64,000 nt of DNA from Polyangiaceae bacterium (GTDB lineage Bacteria; Myxococcota_A; Polyangia; Polyangiales; Polyangiaceae): the NCBI GenBank assembly GCA_019637265.1, contig JAHBVY010000002.1, forward strand, positions 186,001 to 250,000, written 5' to 3'. The notes under the pieces are model-generated. The model worked only from the letters and a program-made list of their open reading frames with translations. It was not told the DNA's origin and made no database searches. Both the position numbers and the translations under genes were made by a program. Below, one piece after another: positions 13,708-21,842 of this stretch (position 1 is the stretch's first letter; each line of letters starts with the position of its first letter).

Positions 13708-16700
13708 ATGCCTGTCTCCCCGCGGCTCGTGAGCCTGCTCTTGTTTGGGTCTGGCTTCGCGGCGCTGGTGTACCAGACCGCTTGGCAGCGCACGCTCAGG
13801 CTCACCTTCGGCGCCAGCACGGGGGCGTCCGCCGCGGTGCTCGCGGTGTTCCTGGGGGGCCTCGGGCTCGGTGGGCTGTGGTTCGGCCGCCGGGTGGAGC
13901 GCGAGGGTCGCCCGCTGTTTTTGTATGGAAACCTGGAGCTAGGCATCGCGCTGCTGGCGGCGGTGAGCCCGTTCTTGAGCGGGCTCACCCACGAGGCCTA
14001 CCTCGCGCTCGGGGGATCGCAGGCGCTCGGCGGCTTCGGGGCGACCACGGCGCGCCTGTTGGGGACGCTGATCGTGATCGGGCCGGCGGCGGTGCTGATG
14101 GGCGGCACGCTGCCTGCTGCGGCGCGCGCGGTGGTGGCGGAGGACGACGCCGGGCGCCGCGGCCTCGCGCGGCTCTACGCGCTGAACACCGTGGGCGCCG
14201 TGTTCGGCGCCTTGGTGGGGCCGCTGGTGCTCTTCAGCGTGCTCGGCACGCGCCTCACGCTGTGGACCGCGGCGATCATCAACGTGATCGTGGCGCTCGT
14301 CGCGCGCTCGGTGGGGCGCGCCGCGAAGCCCATCCCAGTGGCTCGTGGGGCGGCGGTGGAGGCGCCGCGACGTGAGGCCAAGGCGACTCCAGTCAGTGAA
14401 GCTGCCAAGGGTCCAGACGGTGCCAGCACGGACGACGCTGGGGAGGTCAGTAAAGCTGACACCAGCCGAGATGATGTCAGCTCAAGTGACGTAAGCGTCG
14501 GAGAGCCAGCCACGAGCAGCGCGAGGGATGACGAGGTGGACATCGCCGGCATGCCGGGCTCGAGAGCGCCCGCGGCGCTGGGAGGTCCGGCGCCGCGCGG
14601 CTTCGTCTACGGCATCGCGGCGGCGGTGGGCCTGGTGTTCTTGGCGCTGGAGCTCACCTGGTACCGCCTGCTCGCGCCGCTCTTGGGCGGCTCCACGATC
14701 ACGTTCGGGCTGATCTTGGCGACGGCGCTCGCGGGGATTGGGGTTGGAGGGTACCTCTACTCACGGCGCCCCAAGGACCGCCCTGTGAGCCTCACCTTGC
14801 TCGCCACCACCCTCGCGCTCGAGGGCGTGTGCGCGCTGCTCCCCTTCGCCTGGGGCGACGACCTGGCGCTGGTGGTGGCGCACCTCAGGCACTTCGAGAA
14901 CCTCGGCTACGGCCACGTGGTGGCGGGGTGGCTGCTCACCACCAGCATCGTGGTGTTCCCCGCCGCGGTGGTGAGCGGCTACCAGTTCCCGCTCTTGTTC
15001 GCGCTGCTCGGGCGCGGGCGCGCCGAGGTGGCGGTCCACGTGGGCACCACCTACGCCTACAACACGGCCGGCGTGATCGCCGGCTCACTCCTGTGCGGCT
15101 TCGTCTGGATCCCACAGCTCGGCGCCGTCACCACTTGGCGCTTGCTCGCGGGCGCGCTGCTCTTGCTCGCGCTGCTCTCGCTGGTGGTCGGCGCGCGACA
15201 GCCACGCGGGCGCGATGTCGGTGTGGTGTGGCTCCCAGCGACGCTCGCCGTCGTGGGCGCGCTGCTCCTCACCACGGCGGGCCCCGGCGCCGTGTGGCGC
15301 CACACGCCGATCGGCGCTGGGCGCGTCAACATCGCGACGCACACGCCCAACCAACTCGAGTCTTGGCGACGTGATACGGAGGCCTCCATCTGGTGGCAGC
15401 GCGACGGCGTGGAGTCGAGCGTCGCGCTCAGCGTGCGCAATGGCCTCGCGTTCTTGGTGAACGGCAAGGCGGATGGCTCCGTCGGCTCGGACCGCGCCAC
15501 CCAAGCCTTCCTCGGGCTGCTCCCGGCGATGCTCCACGAGCAGCCCGAGCGCGCCTTCGTGATCGGCCTCGGCACCGGGATGACCGCGGGGCTGCTCGCG
15601 GACGTACCGGGCGTCGAGCGCGTGGTGGTCGCCGAGCTCGAGCCAGCCATCCTCGAGGTGGCGCGCGAGGCGCGCGGGGTGAACGGCGACGTGCTGAACC
15701 ACGCCAAGGTCGAGATCCAGCTCGGCGATGGGCGTGAGCTCCTGCTCACCGCGCGCGAGTCCTTCGACCTCATCATCAGCGAGCCGAGCAACCCTTACCG
15801 CGCTGGGATCGCCTCGCTGTTCACCCGTGAGTTCTACCAGGCGACGCGCGCGCGGCTCGCCCCGGGGGGGCTCTTCACGCAGTGGCTCCAGGGCTACGAG
15901 ATCGACGCTCACGCGCTGTCGATCGCGATAACGACCATCAAAGAAGTCTACCCCCACGTCTCGATCTGGGGTCCCGAGGGCAACGACCTACTCCTGATCG
16001 CCTCGGAGGAGCCGCAGGTCATCGATCTGGATCGGCTGCGCCGCGTGACCCAGCTGCCGCATCTGGATGAGTGGATGCTGCGCGCCTGGAACATGCAGGG
16101 CGCCGAGGCGGTGATCGCGCACCACCTGGTGCCGCCCCAGCACATCGAGACGCTGATGAAGGCGCGGCCGGCGCCGATCAACACCGACGACCTGAACCAC
16201 TTGGAGTTCGCGTTCGCGAGGCGCGTGGGCGAGCAGAGCTACAGCGCCATGAATGATCTCTTCGAGGCGCTCCAGAACGAAGACACGCGGCCCGCAGTGA
16301 ACGGCGAGGTGCGCTGGGCCCAGGTCGCCGACCTCCGTCACCGCGCCGCCTTCCCGGGCTACGTGGGCCCGCCGCCGAGCGATCTCGAGCGCGCGGTGCA
16401 AGCGGGTTGCCGCGGGGAAATCAGCGAGGCGGACGCCAGCTGGCCGCGGCGGATCGACGGCCCCGATACAGTGAGTCTGCCTGATGAGCCCAGCGCAGAC
16501 AGCGATCCTTCGGCGCCAGCGAAGCCCCCGCCGGACGACGACGAGCCCATCCCGCCCCCCACCGGCGACGTGATGGCGACCTGGGTCTACGCGCTGGTCC
16601 TCGCCGAGCGCGGCGATGGTGGCGCGGAGCCCCTGGCCGATCGCCTCGAAAAGCGAGGCTTCCGCGCCGAGGCGGCGGTGGTGCGCGCCGCGCTCGCGAT

Positions 16701-17217
16701 CACCCGCGGCGAGCCCGCGCGCGCCACCCCCCACCTCGTGAGCGCCCTCGACGTCTCCCGACGCGCCCCGTTCGGTCTGTGCGACACGCTGTCGCGCGCC
16801 CTCGATCTGACGACCACCCTCGCGCGCCAGACCGAGTCCGAGCGCGCGGCGCTGACCGCCGCGCTCGACGCCGGGCCCTTCGTCGCTTACCTGGACGAAG
16901 ACACCCGTCGCTACTCGCTGTTCTCACTGTCCCTGACGAGCGGCGATCCCCAGGAGTGCGTGCGACGCCTCGGCGACGAGCGCGCGCGCCCCCACTGGGA
17001 GATCACCTTCCTCACCCAGCGCGCGGTGTGCCTGCGTGAGGCGGGTGCGCCCGACGCCCCCGAGGCGGCCTCCGACGTCACCCGCTACCTGAGCCGCGAG
17101 CCCATCACCTTCCACGATCCACTCGCGCGCTTCGCGAAGCAGCCCCAAACGCCCAAGGTGCCAGCAACGCCGCCAGAGGCACCCGCAGCACCCACCCCAG
17201 CGCCGAGCGCACCCTGA
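13708..17217 (+). CDS. Polytopic membrane protein fused to a spermidine synthase-like domain
   Basis: 1,169 residues. The N-terminal half has about a dozen membrane helices in two blocks (about 1-210 and 290-530) in the style of MFS-like spermidine synthase fusions. The soluble domain (about 560-850) has the aminopropyltransferase-type SAM fold: AFVIGLGTGMTAGLLA, VVVAELEPAILEVAR, IQLGDGRELLL and IISEPSNPYRAG. A further 300 residues end the protein, with helical repeats and a Pro-rich tail. Polyamine synthesis is not assured, since many such fusions lack shown activity. Between the membrane blocks lies a hydrophilic linker (about 211-290) whose DNA contains one exact and two near copies of the GTCAG palindrome, as if built from inserted repeats. 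Confidence 0.85.
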   Translation: MPVSPRLVSLLLFGSGFAALVYQTAWQRTLRLTFGASTGASAAVLAVFLGGLGLGGLWFGRRVEREGRPLFLYGNLELGIALLAAVSPFLSGLTHEAYLALGGSQALGGFGATTARLLGTLIVIGPAAVLMGGTLPAAARAVVAEDDAGRRGLARLYALNTVGAVFGALVGPLVLFSVLGTRLTLWTAAIINVIVALVARSVGRAAKPIPVARGAAVEAPRREAKATPVSEAAKGPDGASTDDAGEVSKADTSRDDVSSSDVSVGEPATSSARDDEVDIAGMPGSRAPAALGGPAPRGFVYGIAAAVGLVFLALELTWYRLLAPLLGGSTITFGLILATALAGIGVGGYLYSRRPKDRPVSLTLLATTLALEGVCALLPFAWGDDLALVVAHLRHFENLGYGHVVAGWLLTTSIVVFPAAVVSGYQFPLLFALLGRGRAEVAVHVGTTYAYNTAGVIAGSLLCGFVWIPQLGAVTTWRLLAGALLLLALLSLVVGARQPRGRDVGVVWLPATLAVVGALLLTTAGPGAVWRHTPIGAGRVNIATHTPNQLESWRRDTEASIWWQRDGVESSVALSVRNGLAFLVNGKADGSVGSDRATQAFLGLLPAMLHEQPERAFVIGLGTGMTAGLLADVPGVERVVVAELEPAILEVAREARGVNGDVLNHAKVEIQLGDGRELLLTARESFDLIISEPSNPYRAGIASLFTREFYQATRARLAPGGLFTQWLQGYEIDAHALSIAITTIKEVYPHVSIWGPEGNDLLLIASEEPQVIDLDRLRRVTQLPHLDEWMLRAWNMQGAEAVIAHHLVPPQHIETLMKARPAPINTDDLNHLEFAFARRVGEQSYSAMNDLFEALQNEDTRPAVNGEVRWAQVADLRHRAAFPGYVGPPPSDLERAVQAGCRGEISEADASWPRRIDGPDTVSLPDEPSADSDPSAPAKPPPDDDEPIPPPTGDVMATWVYALVLAERGDGGAEPLADRLEKRGFRAEAAVVRAALAITRGEPARATPHLVSALDVSRRAPFGLCDTLSRALDLTTTLARQTESERAALTAALDAGPFVAYLDEDTRRYSLFSLSLTSGDPQECVRRLGDERARPHWEITFLTQRAVCLREAGAPDAPEAASDVTRYLSREPITFHDPLARFAKQPQTPKVPATPPEAPAAPTPAPSAP
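14446..14460. repeat. GTCAG-N5-CTGAC palindrome in a coding linker
   Basis: GTCAG TAAAG CTGAC, exact. One-mismatch copies lie at 14392-14406 (GTCAG TGAAG CTGCC) and 14476-14490 (GTCAG CTCAA GTGAC). Confidence 0.85.
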
Positions 17218-17228
17218 GCGGCGATCGA

Positions 17229-17243
17229 GTCAGCGTCACTGAC
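17229..17243. repeat. GTCAG-N5-CTGAC palindrome after a stop codon
   Basis: GTCAG CGTCA CTGAC begins 12 bp after the stop of the spermidine synthase-like gene. Possible 3'-end signal. Confidence 0.85.
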
Positions 17244-17335
17244 AGAATGGGACGAACGGGGCACCGTTCGCCTAGCTCGAGCGAGCAACTGTTTGCTTGT
17301 CCGGCGCCGCCAAACGGTGGACGGTTCCGAGCGCC

Positions 17336-18931
17336 ATGCCCCCGCGCCGCCTGCTCGATCCCATCTGGGTGCTCCACGATGGCGAGCGGCTCCCAGCCGA
17401 ACGCGGCGAGCCCCTCGCCCTCGCGCTGCTCGCGGCGGGGAAGCGCACCTTGGCGCGGAGCCCCAAGCTCCATCGGCCCCGCGGGCCCAGCTGCCTCTCG
17501 GGGAGCTGCGATGGCTGCCTGTGCCGCGTGAACGGGGAGCCCAACGTCATGACCTGCCTCACGCCGGCCCAGGACGGTGACCGGATCGAGACCCAGAACA
17601 GCCTCGGATCACGCACGCTGGATCCGCTCCAGCTCACGGACTACGTCTTTCCACAAGGATTTGATCATCATCGACTGTTCGCGGGGGTGCCGCTCTTGGG
17701 CGCCGCGTTCCCCAAGGGCGCCAGGCAGCTGAGCGGCATCGGCGAGCTGACCGCGCCGCTCCCTGAGCAAGGCAGCGTCCCGAGCCACCGCGCGCATGAA
17801 GTACATCGACCTGACGTACTGATCGTGGGCGCGGGGGAGGCGGGCGCCCGCGCCGCGCTCGAGCTGCGCCGAAGGGCACCCGAGCTCGCGCTCATGTGGG
17901 TCGACCGCGCGCTCAGCGCGGGCGGCCGCTTGGCGCTGAGCCAGCCGAGCGCGTGGAGCGCGCTCCAAGGCGCGCTCGGCGCCGTGGGGATCACGACGGA
18001 TGCAGGCGCCGCTGCCCTGGATGCGGGCAAGATTCACGCGCGCAAAGCGCACGCGGACGCGACCGCCGTCCAGCGCCCCCCCACCGCGCTCGAGCTCGCG
18101 AGCACCGTGATCGGTCTCTACCCCAACCCTGAAGACAGGCTCCCAGGTGTCGCCGGGGTGCCCATCGCGCTGCTCGCGCGCCGCGCCCTGAATGGCGCGC
18201 CCAGCGGCGCCTCCGTCGTCGCACCGCGCGCCATCGTGTTGGCGGTGGGGCATCACCCCCCGGTGCACCTGTTTGGTAATAATGACTTACCAGGTGTCTA
18301 CACGGCGCGCGCGGCGCTGCTCGCGCGGCGCGCGGGGGTGCTGGTAGGGCAGCGGTTGGCGCTGGTGGGCGGTGGAGAGGAGCTCGAGGCGCTCATCGAG
18401 GCCGGCGGCTTCGCAGTCGCGGCTCGGCTCAGCCTGAGCGAGCTCCAGAGCGCGGTGGGTGCGCTCGAGGTGCGCGGGGTGAGCTTCCAGCGCGGTGAGG
18501 CGCTCGAGACGGTGGGCTGCGATGCGGTGGTGGTGGGTGGGCAGGGGGCACCTGCCTTCGAGCTCGCGATGCAGGCTGGGCTCGCGGTGCGTTATGACGA
18601 AGAGCGCGGCGCCTTCGTCGTGGAGGGCGCGCAGGGGGAAGATGGCTCAGGGGCGCCGCGCGGTGCAGCCGAGCAGCGCCTCGAGGGTGACTTAGACGAA
18701 GCGCGCGGTGCAGCCGAGCAGCGCCTCGAGAGCGACTGCGTTGACGACAGGATGACTGATGTTTCTACCAACCCCCAAAACCCGAACCCGAAGAGCCCTA
18801 TGGCGCGCGAGGGTCGGCGGGAGGCCTCGGCCCCGCGTGGATCTCGCGCCGAGCACAGCGTGCTCGTGGCGCATCGCGAGACAGCAGTCAGTGTTACTGA
18901 CTGTGTATTGAGGTGCTTGGCTCAGTCGTAG
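17336..18931 (+). CDS. 2Fe-2S / FAD oxidoreductase, sarcosine oxidase alpha-like N-terminal half
   Basis: 531 residues from ATG 17336 (an upstream TTG at 17297 is possible). Residues about 1-90 form a 2Fe-2S domain with clustered cysteines in GPSCLSGSCDGCLCRVNG and a further one in NVMTC. A nucleotide-binding motif DVLIVGAGEAGARAALELRRR follows near 160, and RLALVGGGEELEALI near 345. This matches the N-terminal Fer2_4 plus pyridine nucleotide-disulfide oxidoreductase half of heterotetrameric sarcosine oxidase alpha or HcnA/B-type dehydrogenases, without the C-terminal aminomethyltransferase half. The last 90 residues are low complexity and include a 45-bp repeat unit. The 3' end overlaps the convergent ccmB by 10 bp. 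Confidence 0.8.
   Translation: MPPRRLLDPIWVLHDGERLPAERGEPLALALLAAGKRTLARSPKLHRPRGPSCLSGSCDGCLCRVNGEPNVMTCLTPAQDGDRIETQNSLGSRTLDPLQLTDYVFPQGFDHHRLFAGVPLLGAAFPKGARQLSGIGELTAPLPEQGSVPSHRAHEVHRPDVLIVGAGEAGARAALELRRRAPELALMWVDRALSAGGRLALSQPSAWSALQGALGAVGITTDAGAAALDAGKIHARKAHADATAVQRPPTALELASTVIGLYPNPEDRLPGVAGVPIALLARRALNGAPSGASVVAPRAIVLAVGHHPPVHLFGNNDLPGVYTARAALLARRAGVLVGQRLALVGGGEELEALIEAGGFAVAARLSLSELQSAVGALEVRGVSFQRGEALETVGCDAVVVGGQGAPAFELAMQAGLAVRYDEERGAFVVEGAQGEDGSGAPRGAAEQRLEGDLDEARGAAEQRLESDCVDDRMTDVSTNPQNPNPKSPMAREGRREASAPRGSRAEHSVLVAHRETAVSVTDCVLRCLAQS
18657..18730. repeat. 29-bp direct repeat, 45-bp period
   Basis: Identical 29-bp copies at 18657-18685 and 18702-18730, encoding RGAAEQRLE twice in the low-complexity tail of the oxidoreductase. 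Confidence 0.88.
18885..18903. repeat. Extended GTCAG palindrome at a convergent gene junction
   Basis: CAGTCAGTGTTACTGACTG: perfect 8-bp arms around a 3-nt loop, containing GTCAG-N5-CTGAC. It lies at the 3' end of the oxidoreductase gene, facing the end of ccmB. Possible bidirectional terminator. Confidence 0.85.
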
Positions 18932-19623
18932 ATCAAGGCGCGAAACAGGCCAAGGCCGCCGGCGATGAACACCACGTCGAACACCAGGAGCAGGGTCAGG
19001 TGATCGCGCAGCTCGCTGATGCTGGCGCCATCGAGCAGCTCGCGCGTCGCCACCACCGCGGCGATGAGGCACGGCGAGAGCAGCGGGAACAGCACCGTGG
19101 CCAGCACCAGATCGCGCGCGCGGGTGCGCGCCGTCATCGCGCCGAACAGCGTGCCGCTGGCGGCGATGCCCGGCGTCGCGAACAAAGCCACCACCACCAC
19201 GCCCGCCCCCACCTCCCAGAGGTCGAGCGAGAAGAACAGCGCGGTCAGCGGGATCACCAGCACCTCGACCAGCGCCAAGAAGAACAGCACCCCCAGGCCC
19301 TTGCCCGCGAACAGCGCGCTCGGGTGAAGTGGTGAGCTGAGCAGACCCACCAGCGCCGCCTCCTCGCGCTCGCGCTGCCACGTGCGCCCAATCGCGAGGA
19401 TCGCCGCGAAGGCGACGCTCAGCCACAGCGCGCCGCTCGCCACCAGCTGACGCGTGGTGGCGCCGCCGTAGAAGGCCATGCTCGCCAGCACCACCACCAG
19501 CACCGCGAAGAAGCCGCTGGTGGTCACCACCTCGCCGGTCCGCGCCTCCACCCGCAGGTCCTTCTTGAGCAAGAGCCACGCCTGACCCCACCAGCTCGGA
19601 GGAGGACGGCGACCGTTCGGCAT
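18922..19623 (-). CDS. ccmB: Heme exporter protein CcmB
   Basis: 233 residues with six membrane helices and the typical CcmB pattern: LLKKDLRVEARTGEVV at the N-terminus, FAAILAIGRTWQREREE, then LLSSPLHPSALFAGKGLG and FPLLSPCLIAA. CcmB is the permease subunit of the CcmABCD complex that releases holo-CcmE for cytochrome c maturation. No ccmA, ccmC or ccmE is adjacent, so this copy stands alone. The start at ATG 19623 places the amphipathic cytosolic helix first, as in the family. Confidence 0.88.
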   Translation of the reverse strand: MPNGRRPPPSWWGQAWLLLKKDLRVEARTGEVVTTSGFFAVLVVVLASMAFYGGATTRQLVASGALWLSVAFAAILAIGRTWQREREEAALVGLLSSPLHPSALFAGKGLGVLFFLALVEVLVIPLTALFFSLDLWEVGAGVVVVALFATPGIAASGTLFGAMTARTRARDLVLATVLFPLLSPCLIAAVVATRELLDGASISELRDHLTLLLVFDVVFIAGGLGLFRALIYD

Positions 19624-19714
19624 GGCGCGGCATCCTAGAGCCCAGGGCGCGCTCAGGCACCCTCAAAGCTCCCTCTTGACGCAGTGCGCCAAAGACTTAG
19701 GTTGACGCCGGCTC

Positions 19715-21178
19715 ATGCCTTCCGTCGCGCCCTTCAACGCGCCGCTGGCTCTGCTCGTCCTCGGCGCGCTGAGCCTGCTTTTCAGCCTGAACGCGCGCTT
19801 CCCCAGCGGGCGCTTCGGGGTGCTGTCTTTGGTGAGCTTCTTCGCCGGCTGGCTCACGACCGAGCTCGCGCTGCACCACGTGGCGCTCCAAGCGGCGCTG
19901 GCGCTGGGGCTCATGCTGTTCGGGGCGCTGGGGGCACCGCTCGGTTGGCTGGGGCTCGGCCTGTTGGCGATTTCATTCGTGATACTGACGAAGCTGCACG
20001 GGCGGGCGCAGCTGGCCGCTCAGGTGCTGGATGACGCGCTCGCGGGCTTGGAGAGTGACGAAGCCGAGCAGGGTGAAGCGCCGGGCGATCTTTTGGTGCA
20101 GAGCGGGGCGCTGACGAGTGAGGGGGGTTTGGGGGTTGGGGTCGAGCCGGGCGACGCCATCCCCAGCGTCGAGCAGGCGTCACCCGCTGAGCGGCGAGCC
20201 CAGCGCGCGGCGCTCGCCAAAGAGCCGCTCCGCTTCCTCGACGTGCTGAGCCCGCTGCCCCGGCGTCACCCCGACGTGCGCGTGGAGCGGCACCTCATCG
20301 GGGCCGTCGGTCGCTCCAAGCTCCACGCCCATGTTTATTTCCATAAGGATAAAAATCCGGGCGCGCCGGTGCTGGTGTTCGTGCACGGGGGCGGCTGGGT
20401 CACGGGCTTCAAGCAGTTTCAGGCGATCCCCATGCTGCACCAGCTGGCGGCGCAGGGCTTCGTGTGCGTGAGCCTGGATTACCGGCTAGCGCCGCGCGCC
20501 ACCTTCCCCGAGCCCGTCATCGACGTGAAGCGCGGCATCGCCTGGGCCAAGGAGCACGCGGCGCGCTTCGGGGGTGACGCGCGCTTCGTCGCGCTCTCCG
20601 GCAACTCGGCGGGCGGGCACCTGGCCTCCTTGGCCGCGCTCACCTTCGACTCCCCCGCGCTCCAGCCCGGCTTCGAGGAAGCGGACACCCGAGTGGACGC
20701 CTGCGTGGTGTTCTATGGGGTGTTCGACCTCTTGAACCAGAACCGCCAATGGCGGCACCGCTGGTTCGAGCGCCTGATGCGCTACCTGGTGATGAAGAAG
20801 AGCATCGCCGAGGCGCGTGATCAGTACGAGCTGATGAGCCCCATCACCCACCTGCGCGCCGACGCGCCGCCGTTCTTCATCATCCACGGTGACGTGGACA
20901 GCCTGGTGCCGAGCGGTGAGTCTCACTACTTCGCGGAGGCGCTGCGCGCCGTGTCTCACCAGCCGGTGCTGTACGCCGCCATCCCAGACGCCCAGCACGC
21001 GTTCGACGTCTTCCGCTCGATCCGCGGTACGTACGCCGTGCGCGCCGCCGAGCGCTTCCTCCAATTTTTCCACGAGCGACACCTCGACCAGGTTCGCCTT
21101 TACCCGGCGCGTGAAGCCGCTACCATCCGTCCCCCATGGCAGACGTACGAATCGAGCACACCTACAACTGCAGCGTAG
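19715..21178 (+). CDS. Alpha/beta hydrolase (HSL-type esterase) with N-terminal membrane segment
   Basis: 487 residues. The first about 95 residues contain two or three membrane helices (LALLVLGALSLLFSLNARF, ALALGLMLFGALGAPLGWLGLG). The hydrolase domain starts near 200: HGGGWVTG oxyanion motif, GNSAGGHLAS nucleophile elbow, Asp in HGDVDSLVPSGES and His in AQHAFDVF complete the triad. This matches the hormone-sensitive lipase/acetyl-hydrolase family; the substrate, probably an ester, is unknown. The 3' end overlaps the DUF2505 gene by 43 bp, so the two are likely coupled. Confidence 0.88.
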   Translation: MPSVAPFNAPLALLVLGALSLLFSLNARFPSGRFGVLSLVSFFAGWLTTELALHHVALQAALALGLMLFGALGAPLGWLGLGLLAISFVILTKLHGRAQLAAQVLDDALAGLESDEAEQGEAPGDLLVQSGALTSEGGLGVGVEPGDAIPSVEQASPAERRAQRAALAKEPLRFLDVLSPLPRRHPDVRVERHLIGAVGRSKLHAHVYFHKDKNPGAPVLVFVHGGGWVTGFKQFQAIPMLHQLAAQGFVCVSLDYRLAPRATFPEPVIDVKRGIAWAKEHAARFGGDARFVALSGNSAGGHLASLAALTFDSPALQPGFEEADTRVDACVVFYGVFDLLNQNRQWRHRWFERLMRYLVMKKSIAEARDQYELMSPITHLRADAPPFFIIHGDVDSLVPSGESHYFAEALRAVSHQPVLYAAIPDAQHAFDVFRSIRGTYAVRAAERFLQFFHERHLDQVRLYPAREAATIRPPWQTYESSTPTTAA

Positions 21179-21645
21179 ACACCTTGTGGGAGAAGATCTT
21201 CTTCGAGGCGGACTACAACGACCGCCTGTTCAAGGAGGCCTTGAAGTTCCCGGCCTATGAGCAGACCTCCTACAACGACACCGGCAGCGAGATCCGGCGC
21301 AGCGTGGAGGTCACCCCGGAGCTGGGCCCGATGCCCGGCCCCTTGAAGAAGCTGATCGGTGATGGCCTCGGCTATCGCGAGGACGGCGTCTTCAACAAGG
21401 CGACCAAGCGCTACAAGATCACCATCACCCCCAACAAAATGGCAGACAAGGTGACCATCACCGGGGAGATGTGGGCGGAGCCGCTCGGGGACGACAAGTG
21501 CAAGCGCGTCTTCACCTGCAGCGTGAACGCGAAGATCTTCGCGGTGGGCGGCATGCTGGAGAGCAAGACCATCGAGGACATGAAGAAGAGCTACGAGATC
21601 GGCGCACGGTTCACCAACGAGTACATCGCCGAGAAGGGCCTGTAA
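21136..21645 (+). CDS. DUF2505 domain protein (SRPBCC-like)
   Basis: 169 residues, soluble, filling the DUF2505 family length. It begins MADVRIEHTYNCSVDTLWEKIF and alternates strands and helices as START/SRPBCC lipid-binding folds do (KYKITITPNKMADKVTITGEMWAEPL, SVNAKIFAVGGMLESKTIEDMKKSYE). Family members have no established function. The start codon lies 43 bp inside the esterase gene, suggesting translational coupling and perhaps a shared lipid or ester ligand (inference). Confidence 0.82.
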   Translation: MADVRIEHTYNCSVDTLWEKIFFEADYNDRLFKEALKFPAYEQTSYNDTGSEIRRSVEVTPELGPMPGPLKKLIGDGLGYREDGVFNKATKRYKITITPNKMADKVTITGEMWAEPLGDDKCKRVFTCSVNAKIFAVGGMLESKTIEDMKKSYEIGARFTNEYIAEKGL

Positions 21646-21666
21646 GCCCTCACAACGACGGCCCCG

Positions 21667-21705
21667 ACCGGCGTGCACGTCAGCATGACTGACGACCACG
21701 CCGGT
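21667..21705. terminator. Nested hairpin between convergent genes
   Basis: Outer arms ACCGGCGTG (21667-21675) and CACGCCGGT (21697-21705) enclose GTCAG CATGA CTGAC (21679-21693). It lies between the DUF2505 gene and the convergent M28 peptidase gene. There is no T-run. Confidence 0.5.
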
Positions 21706-21730
21706 CAGCGTGGCTGGTGAATCGGCGCCG

Positions 21731-21811
21731 GCGGGAGCGGGCGTGTAACGCGAAAGCGGGGCGCGTCACAGCGGGAGCGGGCGCGTCACGGCGGGAGCAG
21801 GGCGCGTCACG
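21731..21811. repeat. Four about 20-bp tandem units, intergenic
   Basis: Units of the form GCGGGAGCGGGCGCGTCACG at 21731, 21751, 21771 and 21791 with small differences, filling the gap before the M28 stop codon. Confidence 0.82.
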
Positions 21812-21842
21812 GCCGAGCGCGCAAAGAGCGGGCGCCCGTCGG

